A stretch of 64,000 nt of DNA from Epiperipatus broadwayi. Its lineage: Eukaryota; Onychophora; Udeonychophora; Euonychophora; Peripatidae. Positions 34,393 to 46,450 of the stretch are shown here, piece after piece (the stretch's first letter is position 1; each line of letters opens with the position of its first letter). The stretch is taken from the NCBI GenBank assembly GCA_028023455.1, contig JAQFVV010006310.1, positions 3,100,001-3,164,000 of the forward strand. The letters run 5' to 3'. A program made the translations under genes and the position numbers. Under the pieces are notes generated by a model. It was not told where the DNA came from. It saw nothing but the letters and a program-made list of their open reading frames with translations, and searched no databases.

Positions 34393-35314
34393 CACCTGGA
34401 TCTCGTTTTATGCGGATTATTTTAATGCGATTTTGAAGTTATGCGATTTGTGTTTCTTCTTAATATATTTCATATTTCACTATATTTATTAGATATCAAG
34501 AAATTTAAATTATTAATAACTTATTTTGACTTGAAATACTTTTTTTTTTTTTTTTTCAAAAATATAACGTTATATTAGCAGCTAATGTGAATATGGCCTG
34601 AAGCTGCATTTAGAATATTAGCTTCTATGTAATAACCTACTTATACTAATGAATAAATAATAATAATAGATTTATATTTACATATAAAAATATCACAATA
34701 AATAGTCAAAAATTTTAAACTTTTAAAACGTATTTTGTTAATTATAACAGAAATAAATAATTTTGTAGATTTTTAAAATAAATAATAATGAAGATTTTAT
34801 TGATTTTATAAACTGAAAATAATCTTTCTAATGATAATCTATAATCTTTTTGTTTTGATTACAATCTCATTTTTTTAATATAGAAACAAAAAATTAACAC
34901 AGCTCAAGACTGAAAGTGGCGCTAGTTGTATGTCACGTGACTAATCTGATTTCTTAACATTTACCAAATGAACGCATATTGTCAAATAGTCAAACAACCG
35001 CTAATGATTAAAATATGTATGAAAAAATGTAAAATTAAATACTGTAGTTAATAAAAAAAAAAAAGTAAAAAATGTTTGTCTTGCATTTTTTTTTTTTCAA
35101 ATATTTGAAATTTTTTATTAGTCATACTTTATTTCCTTATTTTTTTAATGTGAATTTAAAGTAATTTTTCCTTCTTGCTTTGCTTTTATACAATTTCTGA
35201 AAATTACAACCCCCTATCCCCATTTTTCAAGGTAAGTTAAGTCTATTTTTGTGCGTTTTCTTTTGTGCACGTTTTCTGAGGAACCTATCTACCGCATAAA
35301 ACGAGACCCAGGTG
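34393..35314. mobile_element. pogo/Tigger-like (Tc1-mariner superfamily) element, non-autonomous, 922 bp
   Basis: The left end CACCTGGATCTCGTTTTATG and right end CATAAAACGAGACCCAGGTG are inverted repeats with one mismatch over 23 bp, and both sides carry a TA (34391-34392 and 35315-35316), the duplication made by Tc1/mariner transposases. The CCT-CGTTTTAT-GCG wording resembles Tigger terminal repeats. The interior contains extra ATGCGATTT blocks near the left end but no transposase coding sequence, so it depends on an outside transposase. Confidence 0.82.
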
Positions 35315-35316
35315 TA

Positions 35317-36544
35317 TAGTAAATAATTAAATGTCTGATTATCATTCCACTAAATACATTCTGGGTGATTTTTTTTTCTCTTATGGTGTAGTCTTATTAT
35401 CAAGAAACTATGATTTCTCTCATTGTTTTGATGATTCTAACTCAGTATTAATTTTTAAGTATGTTATAAAATTTTGTAAAACTTTTTTTAGCAATACAGG
35501 TAGAAAATATTTTATTGCACGAAATACTGAACATAAAATTCAGAAAGGATAATAATGGAAGAATAAACTACATGTGCTGTCAGTATAAACTGGAAAATTT
35601 TAGTAATTAATATGATTGTTTATAGTGTTCTGAGATGAAAAATGGCTGCTGGCATAATTTAATATTCATTTGCAATTTTTATTTTTCAAATGTGATCATG
35701 TACAGCAGTCAAGACTGGAAAAAGGCTTTTTGACTATCATAAAATGTAATAAATTCGCAAATTTTAAGGCTTTGGTTTGTTTGTTTACATTTTTTTTGTA
35801 TAGCTTCTAATTGAAGTTGTGTACTTTGATGTAATATAGTTTGCAATTTTATTTTATTCAGTAAATTTTTATTTATTTATTTGTTGATTATATAAAATTA
35901 AATGTGGTGTGTACATGTTAAATTTAAGAATGAAAAAAAATTGTTTTTCTTATCCTATCAGTATTATTATATCATCCCTCCTTAGCAGAATACTTGAAAG
36001 TATAAAACAGCATTCACACTTTTAATTTCCTATAATAAAGAGACCTGCTTTCTGATAAGTTAAATAAATCAGGATCACATTTTAATTTGTATCAGATCTA
36101 AATAAAGTTTTATTTAATAGTGAAAGCAAATAATCAGCACAAGAAAATACTGATTTCTAGTCATTTTATAAACCTTATAATTAATTGATAATAAATATGT
36201 AATCATTAATAAATGTAGCATTTTCAAATTAAATGTAAGGCAATGGAAATGACTTCTTTTTTGTGTGTGGTGTCAATATCTTTCTCTATCAAAATATCTG
36301 CAAGTAAATGTGCAATATCCTACATTAAAGACCTCAGCTTTTTTAATTACGATCTTTTTTAATATTTGAGATCACAAGTGTAAACAATTGTTTTCTATTT
36401 GCTGACTTTCTGATGAAGTATAATATATTGATATTGGCAGCATACAGGTAGGAAGTTGTTTTCGTTGTCATATATTTAATTTGAAAGTGCTGTGTTTAAC
36501 AGCAACAATTAGATTAAATAATGGGTACTAGGAATTAACATTGA
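35317..36544. other. AT-rich intergenic DNA, no gene seen
   Basis: The 73-codon frame at 35,331-35,552 has no family features. Its A/T codon bias matches the background, so I do not call it a gene. Confidence 0.4.
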
Positions 36545-37405
36545 GAAGAATATAGGATAAGGTGACTCCATATCTCCAAAACGTTTTACAGCAGTTTTGA
36601 AAAAAAGTATTTTGTGGATTAAAGTAAGAAGCTAAGAGAATAAAAGTAAATGGAGATTATTTAAGTTAGCTAGATTTTGCAGATGATGTAGTTGTTTGTG
36701 CAAATAATGCTTTAAAGCTTCATGAAATGTTACAAGAGTTAGCAAATGAAAGTAAGAAAGTAGGTTTAAAAGTAAATGTTAAAAAGACTAAAGTAATGTC
36801 AATTCTCTCAAAAGAAGAAAATAAAGATTGATAATGATGAGTTAGAAGTTAACAAATACAATATCTTGGTCAGAATATCACTATAAATGGAAACATAATG
36901 GATGAAATTAATTATAGAATTAAACTTGTGTGGAGTGCTTTTGGTAAAAATAACTTAATATTAAAATGAATATGCTATGTGTTTGAAAAGGATTTTTGAT
37001 AAATGTCTTATGCCTCTGAGACTTGGAAACAATGGAAGAGTAATACAGAGACTCGGGCCACTCAAAGAAGTATGGAGAGATACATGTTAGGTATAACAAG
37101 AGATTGAAAATGAAATATATGGGTGAGTGAGCAAACAGGTGTTACTGATATCATTGAAAGAATTAAGAGGCTAAAGTGGAGTTGGGCTGGATATATTGCT
37201 AGAAGAGATGATAATAAATGGACAGTTGAAATCTTGAACTGGATTCCAAGAGATTATAAAGACTTAAAAAGAGATTACATGTGAGATGGATTGATGTAAT
37301 AAGAAAGTATGCAGGTGTGATGTGGAGGAAAAAGACTAGAGATTGGAGAAGATGGATTGAACTTGGAAAAACATTCATCCTGCAATGGATCAATAAGGGT
37401 TGAAA
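36545..37405 (+). pseudogene. RTE-type LINE copy: RT motifs B and C to the C-terminus and 3' end
   Basis: Best preserved LINE here. Readable in shifting frames: GDSISPKRFTAVLK (RT motif B area, ~36,560-36,600), KVNGDYLS, then LDFADDVVVCANNALKLHE with the FADD catalytic motif at 36,676-36,687, and KKVGLKVNVKKTKVM. The C-terminal part follows: NGNIMDEINYRIKLVWSAFG, an ERYMLG block, DIIERIKRLKWSWAGYIARR, a W-I-DVI-KYAGVM block, and LQWINKG near 37,383-37,403. Several stops and frameshifts make it inactive. The order and wording match RTE-clade endonuclease/RT proteins. The endonuclease and RT N-terminal halves are absent (5' truncation). Confidence 0.85.
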
Positions 37406-37463
37406 ATAATGATGTTATAATGACACATATAAATTAAAAATAAGTAATTTATGATGTGATAAT

Positions 37464-37492
37464 GATATATATATATATATATATATATTATC

Positions 37493-37527
<35 letters not shown>
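37464..37527. repeat. (AT)n microsatellite with a central ATTATCATTA interruption
   Basis: Two long TA runs flank TTATCATTA. The preceding sequence TAAAAATAAGTAATTTAT (about 37,435) recurs after the run (37,528-37,544). Confidence 0.95.
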
Positions 37528-37533
<6 letters not shown>

Positions 37534-37815
37534 TAAGTAATTTATCAAGGCTGTAAATGTATAATTAATTTACAGTGATGAAGTTAAAGCCCCCAAAAAA
37601 TGTCATGGAGAGTTTAGAAAATATAGTAGTTGGCACATGAAGACTAATTATATATAAAGTATATATTAAATTAAAATATGTTTATATATATTACATTTAA
37701 ACTTCTTTAAGATTACTGCAGCATATAGATGTTTTAAAAGTAGTGTAGTTTTATATTTATGGAGGCTAAAAGCTGATTAGCAATAAAATTATTAACCCAG
37801 AAAGGTTTCAGGGTG

Positions 37816-37830
37816 TAGTATATATTAATT
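37816..37830. repeat. 15-bp target site duplication, left (SINE)
   Basis: TAGTATATATTAATT, identical to 37938-37952. Confidence 0.9.
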
Positions 37831-37937
37831 TTTTTCATATGTCATAGCATCGACTGGGAGGCGAACCCACAACCGTCTGCAACCAACTACTTGCTTGCAA
37901 AGCGGTTGCGATGACCTCTCGGCTAACAGCGCTCGAC
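37831..37937 (-). mobile_element. Young tRNA-derived SINE (~107 bp) with poly-A tail and 15-bp target duplication
   Basis: On the minus strand the element begins GTCGAGCGCTGTTAGCC. Box A is TAGCCGAGAGG (37914-37924), a perfect match to TRGYNNARNGG. Box B is GGTTCGCCTCC (37857-37867), one base off GGTTCGANTCC, within a TGGG/CCCA T-arm-like hairpin. It ends in a short oligo-A (T-run 37,831-37,837 on the plus strand). The flanks are a perfect 15-bp direct repeat TAGTATATATTAATT (37816-37830 and 37938-37952). Spacing between the boxes (46 bases) suggests a tRNA with a long variable arm or a rearranged tRNA. It is a LINE-mobilised retroposition product, almost only a tRNA-like head, and recent. 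It could be transcribed by Pol III. Confidence 0.88.
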
Positions 37938-37952
37938 TAGTATATATTAATT
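37938..37952. repeat. 15-bp target site duplication, right (SINE)
   Basis: TAGTATATATTAATT, identical to 37816-37830, adjoining the 5' end of the minus-strand SINE. Confidence 0.9.
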
Positions 37953-38024
37953 AAAAGATAAAAAGTAATTAACATAAAATAAGTAAACAGACTACTTCTA
38001 TGCCAGGTTTGGTACTTTGTGTAA

Positions 38025-38090
38025 GCATAAGTAATCAATAGATGACAGAAACTAGTCTAGGGATATGGATAGGACAACACTGGTATGTGA
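38025..38090. repeat. Rearranged fragment of repeat family R1
   Basis: GTAATCAATAGATGACAG follows R1 in forward orientation (unit: GTAATCAATGGATGCCAG). The next bases AAACTAGTCTAGGGATATGG follow R1 in reverse orientation. The join lies at a shared CAG, an inverted junction of R1 parts like those at the ends of the arrays. Confidence 0.6.
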
Positions 38091-38094
38091 TTTG

Positions 38095-38236
38095 TTATAC
38101 CCTAACATTTGGCATCGCTGAACGGGATTAGAATAAATGTAGATTTGCTATTTAAAAATAATGTGTAGGTATGGCTCGTTTGACATTTCCACAAAATAAA
38201 ATAACTGATCAACAAGCTAAGACATATATAATTTAA
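38095..38236 (+). pseudogene. Possible LTR retrotransposon leader: LTR end, primer site, truncated gag start
   Basis: ...CCCTAACA is followed by TTTGGCATCGCTGAACGGGA (primer-binding-site-like TGG start at 38110), the pattern seen at LTR-to-leader junctions of gypsy-type elements. Forty-five bases on, ATG (38171) opens a 21-codon frame, MARLTFPQNKITDQQAKTYI, before TAA (38234-38236). The rest of the element is absent. The reading is based on motif wording only. Confidence 0.35.
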
Positions 38237-39224
38237 TAGTTCCAACTGCTACGTGAATAAAATTCTGAAAAAATAAAATAGGGGAGAAAAAAATGAAGTT
38301 ACTAATGTGGGAAAGAAGTAGTTTTTTTTTTTAAAAAAAAAAATAAAGATGAATCACTCATTAATAATTAAGATGAAATTTTAAAATGTGTAATGACAGT
38401 TTCTTTATTTCATCCATACATCTCACATTTAAGCTTTTTTATATATCTCTTACAATTTCATACGATCCATCTGAAAATTTCAATGGTTCATCTTCTCTCA
38501 TCTCTTTTAGTGATATTTCCAGACCAATTTTTAATTCTTTAATTAACTTTAAGCATCGGAAATGACAGAATCGATTGTTCCTAAACTCAGAGTCTGCCAA
38601 TCTAATCACTATACTAAATAATGTAGGGTAATGATATCAGTAGTAACCGTTTACTCTTTCATCCATGTAGTTTAACCTTCGATTTCTCTTTATAAATTCT
38701 TATTTTATCTATATATAGATATACTCATGCATATATTTGGGGATAAATAAATACACATATTCATTAATAATACAACAATTTTATCTATTATTCCTTGGCT
38801 TTTTTTTATTATTATTATTTTTATTTAAATATAAAAATTGAAATTTTCATTTTTTCAAAATCGGTGCGTTGTTCAACCTGAGCTCATTAAAGGAAATGGT
38901 AGTAAAGGTTATTGGCCTTCAATGTCTAGCTGTGCAGAGTTCCTGAAGTAGTTAGCTATCATGAATAAAAATTTTACCAGTAAGAGAAATATAGCAGGCG
39001 AAGCTGCTGCATATAATAATAAATCCCGTCATTTATGAAATAAACATACAAAAATGATTTTAAAATAATTTTTTTAATTAATACTGTACAGATTTTTCAT
39101 CATCACGATAGAAATTATTAGAATTGTGTGTACACAGATATCTCATATATATAAATTTCTATGTGTATCTGTCTGTGTGTATGTGTGAACTTTTATAATT
39201 TGAAAATGTAAGAGACATCCTATG
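38237..39224. other. AT-rich intergenic DNA, no gene seen
   Basis: Contains A/T homopolymers (38,323-38,343), a possible S1 relic in minus orientation around 38,560-38,625 (CTCAGAGTCTGCCAATC...) and simple repeats. No coding region supported. Confidence 0.4.
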
Positions 39225-39820
39225 CAATTCAGTTCAGTGGTAGAGAATGTGAATTGAAAACTAAAAATACCTAACTGAAGAAATTTTTTTAAAAATGTCA
39301 CTTGAGTCAATTTTATGAAATTATTAATACCCTGAGTTGTTGATACAATGGCAGACTGAAGTTCAAGGTTTTTGGGTCATGATCAGCTATGTCTTTTCCA
39401 CTGTTTGAACTTTTTGTGAATTCCTGATTAATAAACTGTTTGATTATTTCTGCATGGTTTGGTACAGTAATAACATGGCAGACATGGATTATGACAAATT
39501 ATTTACTTCCAGTGCCTAAATTTGTTAAGATCTCTTAAACAATATACCATTCTTTTTTTCCCTGCATAATTTGATGATGTGAAATGGTTGACCCTGACAC
39601 TCCAAGATCCATTAATCATGGTCAGTTCTGTCACTTCCTATGCCTGAACATCTTATGGATTCGTGAGCAGTATAACATTTGATCATTATTTCCCTTATAT
39701 AGTTTGGTGCAGTAGTTGTGTGGCAAATCCTGAAGCTCAATATTATGGCCCATTTTTTTCATTTTCGGTATTTGAATTTTTTACGAATATCCTAGCAATA
39801 AGTCATTTATTTTATTTTTT
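39225..39820 (+). repeat. Cluster of four to five S1 SINE-like units, plus orientation
   Basis: Units begin near 39,225, 39,335, 39,455, 39,565 and 39,700. Best wording: TTTGGTGCAGTAG with a box-A-like TGGTGCAGTRG, then TTCAAGGTTTTTGGGTCATG, TCACTTCCTATGCCTGAAC, TTTGTGAATTCCTGA and AATAAACTGTTTGATTATTT. Copies are 70-80% alike by eye. They follow one another head to tail with 5-15-base connectors. Confidence 0.75.
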
Positions 39821-42800
39821 TTAATCATACTCAATGTGACACTTTTAAATATGATATGACCTTCCAAGCAAAGGCAGTTTTAAACTAAATTTATTAATTT
39901 AATTCTTATATACATTTTACTTTCAATTTCATTTATCTACTGATGATTGTAAAAAAAATTAAAAGGAGAAAATGAACATTATACATATAATTTCAAATTA
40001 AATCTCTGAAAGCGCCTTGTGGTGTAATTGCTAGTGTGTCATATTCATGGGCTAGGTTTCCATTTTTTCAGGCAGTTGGAAATATGTGAATATATCAAAA
40101 GGGTTTGTCCTTAACTAATATAGCTTGCCTTATTCCAGTTTTATCAGTAGTTTATGGGTTAATTTGTTTTAGTTGAAGAATAATGCAAATGTTCACTTAT
40201 TATACAATGGACCATTTAAGCAGATACGTCTATTTTATATACTATTGCCAGCAATGTTCACTGATCAGTTTTTATGCATTAGGTAAGTATTATTTAAAAT
40301 ATTTATTAAATATATATATTCAAATATAATGCTTCATTTTAGTATCTATTTTTAATATAGCACCTGAAACAGTTGGCTCCCTATGCTATTTATGGAATAG
40401 CTCCGGATGCAGTGTTTAATGTGGCATCCTTGGTTTCCAAGCCTTCCCAGATTAATGATTTTTAGATTAAGAATAATTTAGCCATGCCTTTAAAATATCT
40501 TATGCAAATTAAGAAATAATATTTATTATATAAATATACATTCTGTAATTTTATTTCTATTTAAACAAAGAATAAAATTACTAATTAGTTTTCCCATTTT
40601 TTTTATATTAATTGAAATCTCTTTTTAAAAGAATCTGATTTATATACTAGTCCCTCCTCATACACAACTTCTCTGTCTTTTAAAAAAATGTTCTCTTTGC
40701 TATATTCTGAGAAAGATAGGTTTTGTTTTTTATAAAAAAATAAAAAAAAAACTGATTTAATTATGTTATGATGCCTCCTTTTTTTTTTCATTTCATAGAT
40801 AAAACAAAAATGTTTAATAAGAACATTGCATTAACATCAATAAGTTCATTTGCAGATATTTTAATTATTTTTAAACATTTTTCCATTTAATCTTTAGATT
40901 ATGTATTTTTTGACAACAAGAAATTATTAAATTTATGTTCCATAAAAATTATGTGCTACCTCTCTTAAATGGGCATTTAATTTCTTATTAAATATTCACT
41001 TTTGAAAACTTAAACTTTAGTTCCATTTTTTATAAAGAGATGGAGCTACTTAATCACATCACATTCATGATTTATTATTTTTATTTTTAGCAGGAAATTC
41101 TTTTTTTCTGTTGGACATCTTTGATAGACTCACTTTTTTGTGTACAATCTGATAAAAAAATATAGAAATAAACATTTTTTAACTTTAATTATAATTAATG
41201 TTTATTAATAATTCATTATATTTAATAATAAATGCATTATTTTTTTAAAAAATGTATAATATAGACATTTATGTTACTGATTAAAAAAAAACAAATATGA
41301 AAAACTTTATTTTATATGGAAAATGTTTTCAAATATATTTTTTAATTTTGTATTTTAATTTTGAAAAATATTAGGACTGTATTTTACATATACATTTTCT
41401 TTAACAAATTTGCAAAAAAAAATTAGATGTGAATGTCTATTTTTATATTTCATATTGTACTGGACCATACTTCCCTGCGGAATTCTTTTAATCTTGCACT
41501 GAGCATGAAGTGATCAAGATTTAACAGGGAAAGAAATGGATACCAATTTAGCCGATTGTCTGTACTCATATATATTGGTACTTCCAGCTAAACTGATTGA
41601 TAGAAAGAGTGAATTGACAGGACTCTGCCAATTAAATACCCCTTTAGCTAATATCCTTCTAGAATGCCCAAATGTTTAGAACCTATGGCAAGTACATATC
41701 TTTGAAAAGTCTATTTACAAATAGCTTTTGCATGCCACTTTTAGAAAAGAATAAAATGAATTTTCCCCCCTTAGCGGAGCATGAGAATAAGATTTAACAT
41801 CCCGGTAGAGCGACATCCTGTGTGGCTAGCTCGGTACTCTACATCTAGGGTCTTCAATGGGTAAATTAAATGGTTATTATTGATACGTGATTGATAAGGA
41901 AAGAGAACATTTTATCAAATAAATAATAATACAAAAATTATGATCAAATATTTATTTAATCCCAGATACCCACCACCGTTTCATATTTAAAATGTAATAA
42001 AAATAAATAAATGAATTATTATCATAAACCTGTATATATATTTGATGCTTTGAAATAGATAAATATATAAATACAATTTAAATGAATAAGAAAATAATAA
42101 ATCCCTAAAACTATTTACAATGTTTTATAATGAATGGAAGTGGTCTGAGCTTTTTACCCTGTAGAAATAAGTTATGTCTTGTGTGATTTCATATATATTT
42201 CTCATATAAAAGATTTTCGGTTCTACAGGCATACACTTCTATCCAGGGATTTAAAACCTATTTTATTAATAGCAAATATAATAATAAAAAAACAACAACT
42301 ATGCATGCATATATTTGCACTATAAAATATTTCATTAATTTCATATTTTACAACATTATCAATAAGGTTGTGTTATCTCAGATACTATATAGCACTCAAC
42401 ATAAAGTGCTGTATCTATTTGCCTTTTATGATAAATTCTTATACATGTATATACGTGCAGCACAATTATACACTCACTACTATTCTAAATATAAAGTTAT
42501 TAGTGGACTTGCTTATGGGAAATTTACAATAAATAAACCCTTTTTTGCACTCATTGTAAGGTGCAGCAGTGACAAAAAAATAACTTAAAAGGATATTTGG
42601 ATAAATACATTTTTAGATACTCAACATGAGGTATCATATTTACCGAATATTGCAAGTGTATGTGCGCATATATGCGCATGTATATTTACGTATGACAATT
42701 TTCAGGAGTAACAACAATAAGAAAAACAAATAGCAACAAAAAAAATCTAATTGCAACCTTTGCTGAAAATACTAGAATTTGAAATAGAAAAATGAATTAA

Positions 42801-45239
42801 AAGATTTAAGTAAAAGCTATATCAGTATACCTGTAATAACCGTAAATTCAATATATATATATATATGCGAGATACAACTCTCTCTCTCCTTTTTTTTTAA
42901 ATGATTAATAATAATAAGAAAAATGATATTTTTCTAACTATTGGAAACGTCAGAATTAATTAATTCAGTATTATAAAATATTTTTAAAAGAAACTTATGT
43001 AGGCATCTTCAGCTTCTCCTGACTGAGCTTTGAGCGGGCTTCAATTCAACTAGCTGTGTGGTGAGGATTTCATCTCATTTGGGCATAGGCAAGACGGCTT
43101 TTGTCATCAGCATGGATGGCTCGAACTGGCATGATCACATCTTGGTGATTTGGACAGAGAAAGGGTGGGTGGACCGGCTGTTTTTCTACCCCATGGTCAT
43201 TTTAGTGGAAACTCTGGTAGATTTCTCCATATTTTCTATCAGCTATAATACAATAATTATTATTAAATGATCATTCGCTATCTTGAATGGTTCATTAAAT
43301 CCTTAAGAAATCAAGAGTTCTTAAAAGAACTCTATAATGGATTTCTTCTTAGAAAATATCAGTTCTTAGAAAATATCAGCAGTAGTCTAGTCCATAAATT
43401 AATCTCTAAGTGGCTAGATGATTGAAGAATTCTGGTGCCAAAGTAGTGAATGACTTGCCCAGAATGACTGCCAAAGAAAGAATGAATCCCACAGCACTGA
43501 CTAAAACCTATCACCCCACTGACCAGAATCAATTCAGGTATCTCCCCCCTGAGAAGTATGAATCAGCCAACCCTTTTATTTTACCTTATCATTTAGATTA
43601 TAACATTCCTTTTTAATTTTTCTGATTAAATTCTACATTTTAGGGTTTGATATAATGATTAGTTTCCATCTTGAATAATCAGATCACTTCCTTCAGATGT
43701 TAATTCAAAAGAATTTTATTTTATCTACAAAAAAAAAGATAACAGTTTAATTATAGCATTGATTATCAAACATTTTGCTTTTGGTCAGATTTTTGCCAAA
43801 GCAATTAACATTCTTTGCTTACAGAATAAAAATTAGATTTTAGAAAAGTATTTAAAAAAATAAAAAATATATACAAGTATGTTGGAACAATTACTTTAAT
43901 TATTTATTTTACTAATATGTTCCAACATGTGATCCATTTGTTTAATAAAGTTTGCTTTTCTTTATTTGAATTTTTCAGAGAAAAGCAAAATACATAAAAT
44001 GATATATATACTGAAAATATACAAAATAATAAAAATAAAATACAAAAATTACATCAGTTTATTATATGTGTATTTGTGTACAATATTTTAAATTTGTGTG
44101 TGTGGGTATTCTAATGCTCAGACCCAACTTCCATTATTAATATAGCACATTTATATATTCGTTGTGCTTAATATATACAAATTTATATGTTTATCTGCTG
44201 TAATTTTCTTTACAGCAGACTTTGTGCATGGACATTTGATAATGCCTGGCACAATATATTATGCAAGGGTGAAATTATGTAATATATAATTTTAAACTGC
44301 ATATTTTTGATATTTTTTTTATTAACAAAAAAACTATTCTTATATATTTTTTATTTTCTGGCCTTTTCATGTCTCTAGTTATATTAATAAAACTTTAACA
44401 ATGTTCTTGGCTTAGTTTTACTCTTATTTTTTATTGTTATTCTATTTTTTTTTCACTGCCCTCAATGTTTTTATTATAATTATAAAATTGTTCTTAAGGC
44501 ATCAACAAACTTAGTCAAATAACCAATAAAATTGATAGAAATTTAGAAAAGAAAAAGAAAATTAACAATGCAAAATATATACAAATAATGATAAACTACA
44601 AAAAATTGTAAGTCAAATTGTTAAAACATAAATAAAATAAAAAGAAATTATTTATTCATATTTTATTAATAAATATATACATTTAAAAATATCTTTTTGT
44701 AATGAATGTACAATGGAAGAAATTAATAATAAATAAAACAAGGTTAAAAACAAGATAAATAAGCGTTTAAAATTCATCTATTTGTATGTAATTCAATGTT
44801 TTCACTATCTCTTTATTGTTCAGTTTAAAAGAATAGCAGTATTTCTGTGTTTGGCACTTTTTCAAGCAATTTTATTTTGTTCTGTTTCAACTGCATTTGC
44901 AGCTTTCATCAGAAATCATTTATGTATTTATACACATACAAAAAAAACACATTAGGATATAAATGTAAAGATTCTAATACAAAAATGATGTACTAAATTT
45001 AAATTAGAAAAAGTGAAGAAACTTTGTGTGTGTGTTTTTTTTTTAAAAATAGCCATATTTGAATTTAGAAAACAGTAAAATTAATGTTAAATACTCTAAA
45101 AGAAAGAAAAATTGTAAATAAATCTAAGATTAAAACAAACTTCTAGTACACTATCTTTCTGGATTGACAATTCTGTGGATTAAATAATAATTCAACACTT
45201 TCCACTTTATTATTTTAAAAAAAAAAACATGTTTTAAAG
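39821..45239. other. AT-rich intergenic DNA with a few unassigned GC-richer patches
   Basis: Patches at 41,460-41,880, 43,010-43,280 and 43,420-43,620 have clearly higher G+C than the surroundings, but no recognised family. Frames within them (43,058-43,270: ...WHDHILVIWTEKGWVDRLFF; 43,422-43,616: ...PTALTKTYHPTDQNQFRYLP) lack splice context and conserved domains. The rest is AT-rich DNA with simple repeats. A tRNA-like start at 40,014-40,075 (TGGTGTAATTGCTAG with GGTTTCCA) is too degraded to call. Confidence 0.35.
45232..45239. repeat. 8-bp target site duplication, left (hAT element 45.2 kb)
   Basis: TTTTAAAG, identical to 48928-48935. Confidence 0.82.
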
Positions 45240-45418
45240 CAGTGGTCTTCAATCTGTTCACACCTGCGGACCGGTAAAAATAATAAGGTTTCGCAGACCG
45301 GCAGAAGTCTATAGATAAATTTTCTTAAAAATGTAAACTGCTTAGCCTTAGATGAGCATAATTGTTATAACTGATCAAAACAACAATGTTAAATATACAA
45401 GATGGAGTTATATATATT

Positions 45419-46450
45419 GTAACGATCCGGAGAAATCGACTTAACGTAAACTGCACCACGGGGCGCCATCTAGGCATTTGAACTAGAAAAATTTATAAAG
45501 TAGGCAGATACGTGAGTCAAAAAAAATATATATATTTTTTTTTTTCTTAAATTTTGATTCCGGTCGTTAGCCCATGTCACTAGCTCAGTGGAATAGCAGA
45601 GATTTAATAAAATAATCTAAGAGTATATATAAAAAAGGAATAAATAAGCCACGCCAGTAATTCCATACAAACTTTATTTTGCACATATATATAAGGTTTA
45701 AAATTACTTTAGTGTTTACATTTAATTTAACATTTAACATTTTTTTTACTTTGATTTTACTTTAATTTACATTGCATACATTATATTATAAATTTACTTT
45801 TAATCGTTCGCACGTGGGATTATATTAACCTGTTTAATATGTTGCTAAGACGGTTACAGTTTCAACGCAAAATATTTCAAAGTAAAAACGTCAAAATCAG
45901 TTTTGTTACACAATGCAGGGGAAATATAAGAAACCCCAGTATCATCAAGTACCGCCTCACCAATAACAAAAGCTCCAATAAATACCTTTAGATACCACCA
46001 GGTTGTTTTGCGAATGTCAATTTTGATCAAATATGAAACAAACTATTAACCATACCAATCTATGCGCGTCTATAAACAACTTAAATTTATAGTTTTATAG
46101 GATCGAGCCGAATATACATAGTTTGCCAAAATAAATATTCATCCCTATTTAACCAGGCAAAATGCCAACCCATCCTCGTACACGGTATTCAGTAAACAAA
46201 ACCCACCAAAAGATTAAGAAAGGCCCAACAGATAGGAAATTACCTATCTAACAGAAACAAAAAAACCAACCCCGTCTTATATTCCTTCCATAGGCAACGG
46301 TGGGTTACTAAACTCGCCCGGGCTCTCCGTTACATCTACAACTACATCAATATATCCAATCCATTGACCCAATCTAACACACATAAATAACCTAAGATTA
46401 CCCTCCCCTAATATAACTTTACAAATCTATACCCTTCACCCTTAGTTTAA
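45419..46450. other. GC-richer insert inside the 45.2-kb hAT, possibly LTR-retroelement derived
   Basis: Composition changes sharply at TGTAACGATCCGGAGAAATC (45,418), a TGTAAC start common in gypsy-type LTRs, then CACCACGGGGCGCCATCTAGG. No reading frame, RT motif or matching terminal dinucleotide pair was found, so the LTR idea rests on wording only. Confidence 0.35.

Noticed and set aside
40010-40090. tRNA gene or SINE with TGGTGTAATTGCTAG
   Set aside because: Box B is degenerate, no flanking duplication, and no folding. At most a decayed tRNA-like repeat.
41760-41860. rRNA or snRNA fragment in the GC-richer patch CCCGGTAGAGCGACATCCTG
   Set aside because: I could not match it to any conserved rRNA or snRNA segment. 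The resemblance to a tRNA D-arm (GGTAGAGC) is too short.
43058-43616. Two frames in GC-richer patches as host exons
   Set aside because: No acceptor/donor pair in frame, no family recognised, and other frames are equally open. Left as unassigned patches.
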